Assembly: GCF_021026095.1 (NCBI RefSeq)
Contig: NZ_JAJNCU010000005.1
Location: 1 to 64,000, forward strand
Length of the DNA: 64,000 nucleotides
Direction of reading: 5' to 3'
DNA from: Salinicoccus halitifaciens
Lineage (GTDB): Bacteria > Bacillota > Bacilli > Staphylococcales > Salinicoccaceae
In this document: piece by piece, positions 1-8,285 of the stretch
Layout: each line of letters starts with the position of its first letter
Numbering within the stretch: the first letter of the stretch is position 1
Translations under genes and position numbers: made by a program
The notes under the pieces: generated by a model
What the model was told of the DNA's origin: nothing
Databases searched by the model: none
Seen by the model: only the letters and a program-made list of their open reading frames with translations

Positions 1-60
<60 letters not shown>

Positions 61-233
61 GGAAAGCTCATCTTGAGCTCGTTATGATACTGACAGTATC
101 AATTGCGTTTTGAGTTGTCCGCCTCAACTGCTTCCATAATGGAAGACTTCTTTTATCGGAATTAACGTTGACATATTGTCATTCAGTTTTCAATGTTCTT
201 TAGTGTTTTGTTTTTTTGCTGTGTTGCTTAAAT

Positions 234-262
234 ATCTTAACATAGCTTTTATTTCTTTGCAA
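234..262 (-). promoter_or_regulatory. rRNA operon promoter, proximal (P2)
   Basis: On the minus strand TTGCAA (257-262) and TAAGAT (234-239) are separated by exactly 17 bp, a good sigma-A promoter that points at the 16S gene. Together with the upstream copy it forms the tandem promoter arrangement usual for rrn operons. The sequence between it and the 16S start is an A/T-rich leader with no gene. Confidence 0.7.
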
Positions 263-339
263 CAGTAATTTAATATGAATTTAACAAAATTAATATTTGA
301 TTTTCTGCTGCGTTGCTTAGCTCTTTAAGCGACTTTTAT

Positions 340-368
340 AGAATACCAAGTTTCCGGATGAACGTCAA
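340..368 (-). promoter_or_regulatory. rRNA operon promoter, distal (P1)
   Basis: TTGACG (363-368) and TATTCT (340-345) on the minus strand are 17 bp apart. The site lies about 105 bp upstream of the second promoter. It also lies beyond the kbaA terminator, so the rRNA operon is transcribed independently of kbaA. Confidence 0.7.
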
Positions 369-434
369 CAACTTCCCCACATCTTTTATTGTACTTTTAC
401 AAACCACCCTCTTGATCTCTTCTTCCGCTGTATA

Positions 435-470
435 TAAAAAACCGCCCGGCGCCTGCAGAGGCACCGGGCG
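435..470 (-). terminator. Rho-independent terminator of the salA-kbaA operon
   Basis: On the minus strand a G+C-rich stem, CGCCCGGTGCC pairing with GGCGCCGGGCG around a six-base loop, is followed by six or seven T. It starts ten bases past the kbaA stop codon. Confidence 0.9.
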
Positions 471-479
471 TAAGGCATG

Positions 480-1265
480 TCACCGTTCTTTGACGCTGCC
501 CCTTTTGCGGTTCTTGACCGCCTTCTTCTCATCGTTTTTCGCTTTCTTCTTCTGTTGCTTTGCAATTTTTTCCTGACGGGCTTTATCATCCCGCTCTTTT
601 CTCAGTTCCGCACGCTTCTTATCATTGATATCACTTTTGGTGATCCTTCCGCGTGCCTCCTTCTCCTGCTGTGATGCCTCTATGTAGTCCGGCAGCTTGA
701 TAAGCTGATATGCATTCATCACAAGGATTGCGAATACGGATCTGAAAATCCAGGACGTGTCATCCACCACAATGAAAGGTATCATTGTGATCGCTGTGAT
801 GAAAACCATGAAGAATAATGAAGGTATGAAGACGTTCGCCTCTTTGACCTGCTGATTCTTATACCTTGCCACAAGGACACCGAATACAATCATCATGATC
901 GGTATCCACATGAAGCCCCAAACGGAACCCTGATCCACACCCACTTCATAAAACCTGAAATAGAAGAGGTCAAAGATTGCATAGATTATGAGCAGCAGCT
1001 GGATGTACGGCCAGAAACTTCTGAATATCCCCATACCAAGCGGATGGACGAACAGGTATACGAAAAATGCCACCTGACTGATCGTCGCTATCAACAGACC
1101 GAAGGTGATGAACCAGACCAGACCTGCCAGAAATTCACCGATTTCACCTCTGAACAGGTAACTCGTGACATTTTCATATTCCAGGATCAGGCTGATGACG
1201 GTCGATATGACCGTCCCGATGAGTAAAGTAGTAAAATAAAACTTAACCAGATATTTTGATGTCAT
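480..1265 (-). CDS. kbaA: KbaA-like membrane protein (KinB-signalling activation family)
   Basis: This is a 261-residue integral membrane protein with about six hydrophobic segments between residues 5 and 195. A strongly charged Lys/Arg/Glu-rich tail follows from about residue 200 to the end. Position and topology match KbaA, which in Bacillus subtilis is needed for the KinB branch of sporulation signalling and lies in the order salA-gerD-kbaA-pdaB-rrn. Here it follows salA by 14 bp and precedes the rRNA operon, while gerD and pdaB are absent. Bacillus KbaA is about 200 residues, so the basic tail is an extension. Staphylococcaceae do not sporulate, so the protein must have another role, which is unknown. 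The assignment rests mainly on synteny and hydropathy. Confidence 0.75.
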   Translation of the reverse strand: MTSKYLVKFYFTTLLIGTVISTVISLILEYENVTSYLFRGEIGEFLAGLVWFITFGLLIATISQVAFFVYLFVHPLGMGIFRSFWPYIQLLLIIYAIFDLFYFRFYEVGVDQGSVWGFMWIPIMMIVFGVLVARYKNQQVKEANVFIPSLFFMVFITAITMIPFIVVDDTSWIFRSVFAILVMNAYQLIKLPDYIEASQQEKEARGRITKSDINDKKRAELRKERDDKARQEKIAKQQKKKAKNDEKKAVKNRKRGSVKER

Positions 1266-1279
1266 GACACTTTCTCCTA

Positions 1280-2329
1280 CTAGTCATTACTCTGTTCGAT
1301 GATGTTGTTGGCTATATTTCTGTAGATCTCGCTGATTTCGCCTTCTTTATAGATGGATGGTGCGAAATCGTCGTGATCCCACTTCGGCTGACCGAGCGGC
1401 ACTTGTCCGAGCAGTGGCACTTCGAGGTCTGCGGCGAGCTTTTCTCCACCGCCCGTACCGAATACGTACTCTCTCTGACCTGTCGTTTCACTTTCGAAGT
1501 AGCTCATGTTTTCAATGACACCGATGATTTCATGGTCAGTATGAAGTGCCATGGAACCTGCACGTGCTGCAACGAATGCTGCAGTAGGATGCGGTGTCGT
1601 GACGATGATTTCTTTACTGGACGGGAGCATCTGATGGACATCAAGTGCGATGTCGCCTGTTCCAGGCGGCAGGTCGAGGATCAGATAGTCCAGTTCGCCC
1701 CACTGCACTTCATTGAAGAAGCTCGTCAGCATTTTACCGAGCATCGGCCCGCGCCAGATGACAGGTGTGTTCTCCTCCACGAAGAACGCCATGGAGATGA
1801 CTTGAACGCCGTAACGGTTTACAGGGATGATCTTTTCCCCTTCAACGGCAGGTTTCTCCATTATACCCATCATATCCGGTACACTGAACCCGTATATATC
1901 CGCATCGATGATGCCGACTTTTTTGCCGGCATTTGCAAGTGAGACGGCAATGTTGACCGCAACCGTCGATTTGCCGACGCCGCCTTTGCCGGAAGCGATG
2001 GCAATGAACTCCGTCTTGCCGTCGTTGATCTTGCTTTCTATCTCGGAGGCTTCGCTGCCCCTGTGCTCATTGATCAGGTCATCTTCCAACTCCTCAAAGC
2101 GGATCCCGACTGTGGCAAAACCTTTTTCTTTGAGCAGGTCGACCACCGTCATCTGCAGGTCCAGCTGTTCCTGGCCGCCCATGCGTCCAATGGCAAGCTT
2201 GACACTGACGTGTTCCTTCTCTTCTTTCACCTTGACTTCGACGATCCCTTCAGTGTCCTTCAGAGGGACATTCAGTATTGGATCGTTGATTTCACCGAGA
2301 AGCTCTTCTACTTCTTTATTTGATAGCAT
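1280..2329 (-). CDS. salA: Mrp/NBP35-family P-loop ATPase (SalA)
   Basis: The protein has 349 residues. An N-terminal MIP18/DUF59-type domain spans about residues 1-90, followed by a ParA/MinD-like ATPase with the deviant P-loop GKGGVGKST near residue 114. Family members act as iron-sulfur cluster carriers; SalA of Bacillus is also described as a regulator of exoprotein genes. The CxxC pair that Mrp proteins use to hold a bridging cluster is missing: the matching stretch reads ENMSYFESETTG with no cysteine. A cluster-carrier role is therefore doubtful and the SalA-type role fits better. The ATG at 2329 has an AAGGAG site upstream. The gene is cotranscribed with kbaA. Confidence 0.9.
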   Translation of the reverse strand: MLSNKEVEELLGEINDPILNVPLKDTEGIVEVKVKEEKEHVSVKLAIGRMGGQEQLDLQMTVVDLLKEKGFATVGIRFEELEDDLINEHRGSEASEIESKINDGKTEFIAIASGKGGVGKSTVAVNIAVSLANAGKKVGIIDADIYGFSVPDMMGIMEKPAVEGEKIIPVNRYGVQVISMAFFVEENTPVIWRGPMLGKMLTSFFNEVQWGELDYLILDLPPGTGDIALDVHQMLPSSKEIIVTTPHPTAAFVAARAGSMALHTDHEIIGVIENMSYFESETTGQREYVFGTGGGEKLAADLEVPLLGQVPLGQPKWDHDDFAPSIYKEGEISEIYRNIANNIIEQSND

Positions 2330-2572
2330 TGTATTACTCCTTTGTCTGTAAAATTCAATATAATAATCATAACATAACCACTATATAATAATTTAAGAAT
2401 TAACCTTGAATTTATGATAAGTCCACGAATTTTTCTTTATCATCCATCTCATCAAACGGAAAAAACCTCCATTGAAGAATTTAAAATATTCTAACTTCAT
2501 ATTGCCTTTTGCCTTTAGTTCTAATAATATTTATTTAAGTTCCAAAAAAACTAAATATTGGGGATGAGATGT

Positions 2573-3949
2573 ATGGAAATGATTACAACAATATCCGACT
2601 TCCTCTGGGGTTACCCGATCATCATTGCACTTTTGGTCGTGAGTGTGTATCTGACATTCCGGCTGAAATTCTTCCAGTTCAGAAGACCGCTTTACATATT
2701 TCAGCAGACCATCGGACAGGTCGGTAAAAAGACGCGGGGCAAGGGGACCGTCACACCGTTTCAGACACTGACCATCGCGCTGTCTTCCACAATCGGTGCC
2801 GCCAACATCGTCGGGGTGCCTGTTGCAATCATGCTCGGGGGCCCGGGCGCATTGTTCTGGATGTGGGTCATCGCTTTCATCGGCATGGCCCTGAAATTCG
2901 GGGAAACCGCACTCGGTGTCCATTACCGTGAGAAAAACGCCCTCGGGGAATATGTCGGCGGTCCCATGTACTACATGCAGAAAGGAATCAAATGGCCGAT
3001 GATCGGGAAGATCCTCGCCGTCTGGTACGCGTTCTTCCTGATGATAGAACTGATACCGAGCATCATGGTGCAGAGCAACTCCGTTGCAAGCACCATCACC
3101 GACAGCTTCTCCATACCACCGATATTCACCGGCATATTCATCGCCATATTCGCGGGCATCGTCGTTTTCGGCGGCGTCAGGCGCATCGGCCGGGTCACTT
3201 CCTATCTCGTTCCTGTGATGGCTTTATTATATATCATCGCAGGGCTCATCATCATTTTCATCCATGTTGATATGGTGCCTGAAATTTTCGCACTTATCTT
3301 CACGGAAGCTTTCAATCCGACCGCCGCGCTCGGCGGAGGCGCCGGTGTGGTCCTCGCGGAATCAATCCGCTGGGGATTTGCGCGCGGCATATACAGTAAC
3401 GAAGCCGGGCTCGGTACATCACCGATCGCCCATGCGGCTGCACAGACCGACCACCCAATCAGGCAGGCGTTCTGGGCGGTCATCCAGATTGTCGTCGACA
3501 CACTCATCATCTGTACCATCACCGGATTCGTCGTATTGATTACAGGTGTATGGCAGCACGGCGACGCTCATGAGGACAGCGTACGTGAAGCACTGACTGC
3601 ACGCGCGTTCGAGGAGACATTCGACACCATCGGCAGCAGCGTGGTGGCCTTGGCTTTAGTATTATTCGTCTTCTCCACAATCACAGTCGTCATCTTTTAC
3701 GGCGCAAGGCAGGCGGAGTTTTTATTCGGATTATGGGCCGGAACGGCCATCAAGGTCGTCTACATCATTTCAATCGTTATCGGTGCTGTCGGCGGGGCGA
3801 CCTTCTTATGGTCACTGCTCGACCTCACACTGTTCTTTGTAGTGTTGCCGAACTTGATTGCGGTGCTGCTGTTGTCACCTAAAATTATTCAGCTGTACAA
3901 CGAATTCTTCCATACTGAAGGCAAATATTATAAAAAAGATATTGAATAA
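2573..3949 (+). CDS. Sodium/amino-acid (alanine/glycine) symporter, AgcS family
   Basis: The protein has about 458 residues and 10 to 11 membrane segments. AgcS landmarks include the early GAANIVGV stretch, GGPGALFWMW in the next helix and the later SNEAGLGTSP motif. The family imports alanine or glycine with sodium. I chose the ATG at 2573 because a GGGG ribosome site lies nine bases upstream; TTG at 2558 and ATG at 2564 overlap that site. The upstream 240 bp (2330-2572) are A/T rich and must hold promoters for this gene and for salA. The gene is monocistronic and converges on the opine-dehydrogenase gene at a shared terminator. A second, longer AgcS is encoded at 37332-38891. Confidence 0.9.
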   Translation: MEMITTISDFLWGYPIIIALLVVSVYLTFRLKFFQFRRPLYIFQQTIGQVGKKTRGKGTVTPFQTLTIALSSTIGAANIVGVPVAIMLGGPGALFWMWVIAFIGMALKFGETALGVHYREKNALGEYVGGPMYYMQKGIKWPMIGKILAVWYAFFLMIELIPSIMVQSNSVASTITDSFSIPPIFTGIFIAIFAGIVVFGGVRRIGRVTSYLVPVMALLYIIAGLIIIFIHVDMVPEIFALIFTEAFNPTAALGGGAGVVLAESIRWGFARGIYSNEAGLGTSPIAHAAAQTDHPIRQAFWAVIQIVVDTLIICTITGFVVLITGVWQHGDAHEDSVREALTARAFEETFDTIGSSVVALALVLFVFSTITVVIFYGARQAEFLFGLWAGTAIKVVYIISIVIGAVGGATFLWSLLDLTLFFVVLPNLIAVLLLSPKIIQLYNEFFHTEGKYYKKDIE

Positions 3950-3963
3950 AAAGTTCACACATG

Positions 3964-4007
3964 AAAAACCCGTACACCGTCCCTTAGGGACTGCGTACGG
4001 GTTTTTT
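3964..4007. terminator. Bidirectional Rho-independent terminator
   Basis: AAAAACCCGTAC and GTACGGGTTTTTT form the outer stem, with GTCCC/GGGAC as an inner helix. A-runs and T-runs on both sides let it serve the AgcS gene on the plus strand and the opine-dehydrogenase gene on the minus strand. Confidence 0.9.
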
Positions 4008-4017
4008 GTTGTTTCGT

Positions 4018-5097
4018 TCATCCGGTCATGACCTGGTTCAGTTCTTCGGCGTCTTTGATCTCGATGCCGAGCTTGTCCAGTGTAAGGCCGATTTTAAAGT
4101 AGTCCCTCTCAAGAAGGACGCCCGTCAGTGTGATGACCGCATCCATCACCGGCGTCTCCACACCGACCGCATCACCGATGCTTGCCCACAGGACGAGGCC
4201 GCTTTCGACGTCTTCGGTGATATAACGGTTTTCCAGATGTGTCGGACCGAGTATATCCCTGAGCATCGGGGATTCATTGAACTGCTTCAGCAGTGGCTTG
4301 CCTTCTTCGAAGTATCCGCTGCGCACGCTGCGCGCCGATTTGTCGACCGCGTCATAGCCGAGCTTCCTGCATATTTCCTGACGTTCCTCATCTATCTTGT
4401 GCACCACGTTGACCGTATGTTCAGTGATGCCTTCCTTGTATAAGTAGAAACTGTCGCCGGCATAGTCGATGCGGCCCGCATTGAGGATTGACGGACCGGG
4501 ATGGCTTTCCGGGTTGCCGTTATTCAAAGTGACTTCAATGATGGTGTCCGCTTTGACGAAATCATACATTCCGCCGAGGACTTCCAGCATCTCATCGGTA
4601 TCTTTGGCCGGGTAGGCCGCAAAGAGGTTGTATTTATTGTAGCCGATCAGGTTTGCTTCATTCGTTTCTGCATTATACCTTGAAGCATATGTCAGCGACA
4701 TGGATTCGCCCACTTTGATGTCTTTGTCGATGCCCAGTTTGTCCATCACATTACGGAACCTGATGCTGCACATGGCACTCGCACTGTTGATGTAGATGTG
4801 CTGTCCGTCTTCGATATGCGGGCCGATGTTCTCAGCCACTTTTTCCACAGCTGGTGCGGGGATTGCGAGCATCAGTACATCCTGTCCACTGACCGCTTCT
4901 TTCACATCACGGGTGAATGCATGTATTTTGACCGGTTCCCCGTTCAAAATGATTTCATTGCTTTCACTCAGTTTGCTCAAATCACTTTTCGAATCCGGGG
5001 ACTGATAAAGCGTAACCGTGTACCCTTTTTTCGTCAAATCGGCCGCAGCCGTCACTCCGCCGTGTCCGGCACCAAAAATACCAACTTTTAATGTCAC
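4018..5097 (-). CDS. NAD(P)-dependent opine dehydrogenase family protein
   Basis: The protein has 359 residues. An N-terminal Rossmann fold carries GAGHGG near residue 10. The C-terminal half resembles the octopine/nopaline dehydrogenase domain, including a conserved SHPGPSILNAG stretch near residue 205 that contains the family's catalytic-type histidine. Such enzymes reductively join an amino acid to an alpha-keto acid, or oxidise the product. The start codon directly abuts the stop codon of the upstream amidohydrolase gene, so the two are almost certainly co-translated and may act on one substrate. No metallophore synthesis partner (nicotianamine-synthase or histidine-racemase type) is adjacent, so a staphylopine-like role is not supported here. 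Confidence 0.8.
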   Translation of the reverse strand: MTLKVGIFGAGHGGVTAAADLTKKGYTVTLYQSPDSKSDLSKLSESNEIILNGEPVKIHAFTRDVKEAVSGQDVLMLAIPAPAVEKVAENIGPHIEDGQHIYINSASAMCSIRFRNVMDKLGIDKDIKVGESMSLTYASRYNAETNEANLIGYNKYNLFAAYPAKDTDEMLEVLGGMYDFVKADTIIEVTLNNGNPESHPGPSILNAGRIDYAGDSFYLYKEGITEHTVNVVHKIDEERQEICRKLGYDAVDKSARSVRSGYFEEGKPLLKQFNESPMLRDILGPTHLENRYITEDVESGLVLWASIGDAVGVETPVMDAVITLTGVLLERDYFKIGLTLDKLGIEIKDAEELNQVMTG

Positions 5098-6648
5098 TTA
5101 AATTCCTCCTTTTTGATAAACCACTTCATCTTCTATAATCGTATATAAAACTTCCGCCTCCAGCAATTCGTCCGCTTCAATGTTCATGACATCCCGGTCG
5201 AACACTGCGAAATCCGCATAGTAGCCTTCTTTGATCAGGCCTGAACGGTCCCCGCGGTAGACGATTTCCGCCGCATTCTTGGTATACATTTGGAATGCCT
5301 GGAAGACGCCGACCCTTTCCCCTTCATTATATACACCCGTTTTGCCTTCCCGTGTAACCAGCGCATGGATGCCCGGAAGCGGATTGACATCCTCGATTGG
5401 TGCATCCGATCCACCGCCGAGCAGCAGCCCGTTGTCCTGCATCGTCTTGAAATTATAGAGCCGTGCAGCACGTTCTTCACCGATATAGTCCTCCACCCAC
5501 GGCATGTCGGATGTCAGGAACGTCGGCTGGACATCGCAGATGACACTCAGTCTGGACATGCGTTCAATCAAATCCTCATCGAGCAGGCTGACATGGATGA
5601 GGCGGTCGTGCAGCCCTTCCGGTGCAGGATATTTCTCAATCGCATCGAGCACCATCTCGACTGCCCTGTCACCGATCACATGGACAGCGACCGCGTCCCC
5701 GTTCCGCCTCGCTTTTTGGACGAGCGCTCCCAGGTTTTCACTCTTATGTATCCTAAGACCACTCTCATCACTGTCTTCATACGGTTCTTTCATCAGGGCG
5801 GTCCGGCCGCCGAAGGCGCCGTCTGCGAATATTTTCATCGCATCTTTCTCTACCCAGTCCTTTTTATATTTCGGATCTTTCTCCACCATCTCTTCATAAA
5901 CGGACTCATGCCTGAGCAGGTTCACCCTGAACTTCAAAGCATCCTCGCCGATCGTGTTCAAGTAGGCATTCAGCGGCACATCATTTTCACCGTAATATGC
6001 CATATCTTCGGTATGTACGCCTGTAACACCGAGTGTATACAGGTGTTCAACCGCGACCGTGATGTCATCGCTGACCGATTCGATTGTGTCTTCCACCTGG
6101 GCCGCCCTGAATTTATCGAAGGCCGTATCATACACCCAGCCTGTCAGTTCACCGTTTTCATCCCGTTCATATGAACCGCCTTCGGGATCTTCCACCGAAG
6201 CATCGATGCCGAGGGCTTCAAGGGCTTTAGTGTTGACGATGCCTGCATGCTGGCAGACCCTGGCTATGAGTGTCGGCTTATCCGTCAGTTCGTCCAGCTC
6301 ATGACGGTTGATCCGGTATGCATCTTTGAAGTTATTCTCATCATATCCGAGTATCATATCCCACTTGCGGTCGGAGCTGTGATTTTTAATCAGTTCTTTT
6401 ACACGATCCACATCGTCTTCATCGTATAAAACAAGCGACTTCAGCCTTTTGCCCACCATCACGAGATGGAGGTGCGTATCGTTCAGCCCGGGCAGCATCG
6501 CACCGCCCCCAAGATCGATCACCCGGTCAGCGTCCACATCCCCCGGATCCACTGCAATCACCCTGCCGTCCTCTGTCAGGATGCTTTCAAACACTTCATC
6601 ATGAGAAGCCATGCTGTATATCCTGCCGTTTTTATATAATGTCTTCAT
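5098..6648 (-). CDS. YtcJ-type amidohydrolase
   Basis: The protein has 516 residues. A metal-dependent amidohydrolase fold is shown by the early DTHLHL metal motif near residue 58, the KIFADGAFGGRT stretch near residue 270 and the late GSDAPIEDVNP motif. Beta-sandwich segments lie at both ends, with MKTLYKNGRIYSM at the N-terminus. Members hydrolyse amides or cyclic amides; the substrate cannot be read from sequence. It is the first gene of a two-gene unit with the opine-dehydrogenase-like enzyme, with no space between them. An AAGGAGG site precedes the ATG at 6648. A terminator hairpin lies only a few bases before that site, so expression depends on read-through from proC or on a promoter inside proC. 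Confidence 0.85.
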   Translation of the reverse strand: MKTLYKNGRIYSMASHDEVFESILTEDGRVIAVDPGDVDADRVIDLGGGAMLPGLNDTHLHLVMVGKRLKSLVLYDEDDVDRVKELIKNHSSDRKWDMILGYDENNFKDAYRINRHELDELTDKPTLIARVCQHAGIVNTKALEALGIDASVEDPEGGSYERDENGELTGWVYDTAFDKFRAAQVEDTIESVSDDITVAVEHLYTLGVTGVHTEDMAYYGENDVPLNAYLNTIGEDALKFRVNLLRHESVYEEMVEKDPKYKKDWVEKDAMKIFADGAFGGRTALMKEPYEDSDESGLRIHKSENLGALVQKARRNGDAVAVHVIGDRAVEMVLDAIEKYPAPEGLHDRLIHVSLLDEDLIERMSRLSVICDVQPTFLTSDMPWVEDYIGEERAARLYNFKTMQDNGLLLGGGSDAPIEDVNPLPGIHALVTREGKTGVYNEGERVGVFQAFQMYTKNAAEIVYRGDRSGLIKEGYYADFAVFDRDVMNIEADELLEAEVLYTIIEDEVVYQKGGI

Positions 6649-6660
6649 AGACTGCCTCCT

Positions 6661-6697
6661 TAAAAAAATACTTCATATTAACTGTAATATGAAGTAT
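6661..6697 (-). terminator. Terminator after proC, directly before the amidohydrolase ribosome site
   Basis: On the minus strand ATACTTCATATT and AATATGAAGTAT form a perfect 12-bp stem followed by seven T. The T-run ends right at the AAGGAGG of the next gene. It may simply end proC transcription, or it may act as an attenuator for the amidohydrolase pair. Confidence 0.8.
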
Positions 6698-6703
6698 CGC
6701 TTA

Positions 6704-7513
6704 TCATTCATCCTCATCCTGGCTCAGCTCTTCGCTGCGGCTTGCTGCAGCATTCAGGGTCGTGACCAATATCTTCTTCAGGCCCTCGCCGTCCAGGGCA
6801 TTGAGGCCTGCTTCCGTCGTACCGTGCTTCGACGTGATATTCTTACGCAGATCACTGAAGGACAGCTCTGAATCTTCGACCATCTTGCCTGCACCGATGA
6901 CGAGGTTCCTTGTCAAAAACATCGCCTCTTCTTCATCGAAGCCGAGTTCCATCAGGCTTTCTGCATACATTTCATATATATAATAGAGGAAAGCGGAACC
7001 TGAGCCCGTCGCAGCGGTGATGTTATGCATCTCATCTTCCCCGACAGTGACGGTGGTGCCGAAACTCTCCATCAGTTCTATCAGTTCATCCCTGTCCGTA
7101 AAGTTTTCGGAATATGATATGCCGTTCACTGAATGGCGGACCATTGCATTGGTATTCGGCATGATTCTCGCAATCGGGTTTTCAGTTTTGAGTTCCCGCC
7201 GGATTGTCTTGATCTGGGTCCCTGCCATGACTGAAACGACTTTTGTCTTCGGTTCAAGATACGGCCTGATCCGTTCCGCAACAGCAGGAAAACTCTGCGG
7301 TTTACTCGCGAGTATCACGTAATCTGCATCTTTCAGCAATTCCTGGTCATCATAAGAAACGTTGACGCCCAGTTTTTCTTTAAAGAACATGATTTTCTCC
7401 TGCATGCTTCTGCTGGTCAAGTATATATCAGAAGGCTCGACAACACGATTTTCTATCATGCCGATAAAAATCGCACTTGCCATGTTTCCTGCACCGTAAA
7501 AGACAATCTTCAT
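6704..7513 (-). CDS. proC: Pyrroline-5-carboxylate reductase
   Basis: The protein has 269 residues. The N-terminal nucleotide-binding motif is FYGAGNMASAI, and the C-terminal dimerisation half carries the family signature as SKHGTTEAGLNAL near residue 235. The enzyme performs the last step of proline synthesis, NAD(P)H-dependent reduction of pyrroline-5-carboxylate. Proline is also an osmolyte, which fits a halotolerant host. I place the start at the ATG at 7513, eight bases after GGAG; the preceding TTG is in frame but too close. The usual SPGGTT core reads SKHGTT here. Confidence 0.9.
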   Translation of the reverse strand: MKIVFYGAGNMASAIFIGMIENRVVEPSDIYLTSRSMQEKIMFFKEKLGVNVSYDDQELLKDADYVILASKPQSFPAVAERIRPYLEPKTKVVSVMAGTQIKTIRRELKTENPIARIMPNTNAMVRHSVNGISYSENFTDRDELIELMESFGTTVTVGEDEMHNITAATGSGSAFLYYIYEMYAESLMELGFDEEEAMFLTRNLVIGAGKMVEDSELSFSDLRKNITSKHGTTEAGLNALDGEGLKKILVTTLNAAASRSEELSQDEDE

Positions 7514-7589
7514 CAAATCAACTCCATAAATATTTTTGACCCAGGCTTCATCTTAACAAACTGATTGGAAATGTGAAGGTTAATCCTCA

Positions 7590-8285
7590 TTAAATATAAA
7601 ATACGATGGCGACGTAATGCATTGCACTTGCAGCGATGATGAAGAAATGCCATATCATATGAAAGTATTTACGCTCTTTCTGAGAATAAAACCATGCACC
7701 CACCGTATAACTGATGCCCCCGAGCGCAATCAGGCTGATGAATACCCAGTTCGTCTCACTGATGATCAGCGGCGCGAACAATACGGCCATCCAGCCCATC
7801 AGAAGATAAAAGATCATGCTGACCCTGGAGCTGACTTTCGGGCTCAACACTTTATACAGTATGCCGCCCACGGCCGCGGTCCATTGGATGATGAGTGTGA
7901 AAGTCCCCCAGAACCCGCCGATGACGGAAATTGCGATCGGTGTGTATGTACCTGCGATTGCAACGTAGATCAGACTGTGGTCAAGCAGGCGCATGATGTA
8001 TTTGTGCCTGGTGTTGTGCGGCACGGAGTGGTACAGCGTCGAGGTGAGGAACATGAACAGTATGCTGATGACATAGATGGATCCGCCGACGGCATGCGCC
8101 GTCCCGCCCTCCAGGTACATGTACACGGATGTGAACGGCAGCAGCATGATGAAGATGATCGCCGCCACCCCGTGACTCACACTGTTGCCGACTTCCTCCC
8201 CGAAAGATAACGGGATCATATGGCGCATCGTGCTCTTGTGCGCTTTCTCGTTGTATGCCTTGACCGTCCCGTCATTTTTAGCCAT
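7590..8285 (-). CDS. Hemolysin III / PAQR family membrane protein
   Basis: The protein has 231 residues and seven predicted membrane segments. The PAQR metal-site residues are visible: S and H in SVSHGVAAIIF near residue 40, STLYHS near residue 88, DHSLIYVAIAGTYTP, and H in HFFIIAASAMHY near the C-terminus. Despite the family name, bacterial members are proposed to affect membrane fluidity or lipid homeostasis rather than lyse cells. The start overlaps the stop of the UDP-sugar pyrophosphorylase gene by one base. The same pair of neighbours is, to my knowledge, conserved in Staphylococcus. It is the last gene of the sqdB-led operon. Confidence 0.88.
   Translation of the reverse strand: MAKNDGTVKAYNEKAHKSTMRHMIPLSFGEEVGNSVSHGVAAIIFIMLLPFTSVYMYLEGGTAHAVGGSIYVISILFMFLTSTLYHSVPHNTRHKYIMRLLDHSLIYVAIAGTYTPIAISVIGGFWGTFTLIIQWTAAVGGILYKVLSPKVSSRVSMIFYLLMGWMAVLFAPLIISETNWVFISLIALGGISYTVGAWFYSQKERKYFHMIWHFFIIAASAMHYVAIVFYI

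Noticed and set aside
1373-1942. Plus-strand cysteine-rich frame of 189 codons opposite salA
   Set aside because: Lies fully antisense to a conserved P-loop ATPase gene and has no ribosome site or family pattern.
4018-6648. Staphylopine-type metallophore cluster
   Set aside because: The opine-dehydrogenase-like gene has no nicotianamine-synthase-like, histidine racemase or dedicated ABC transporter neighbours here.
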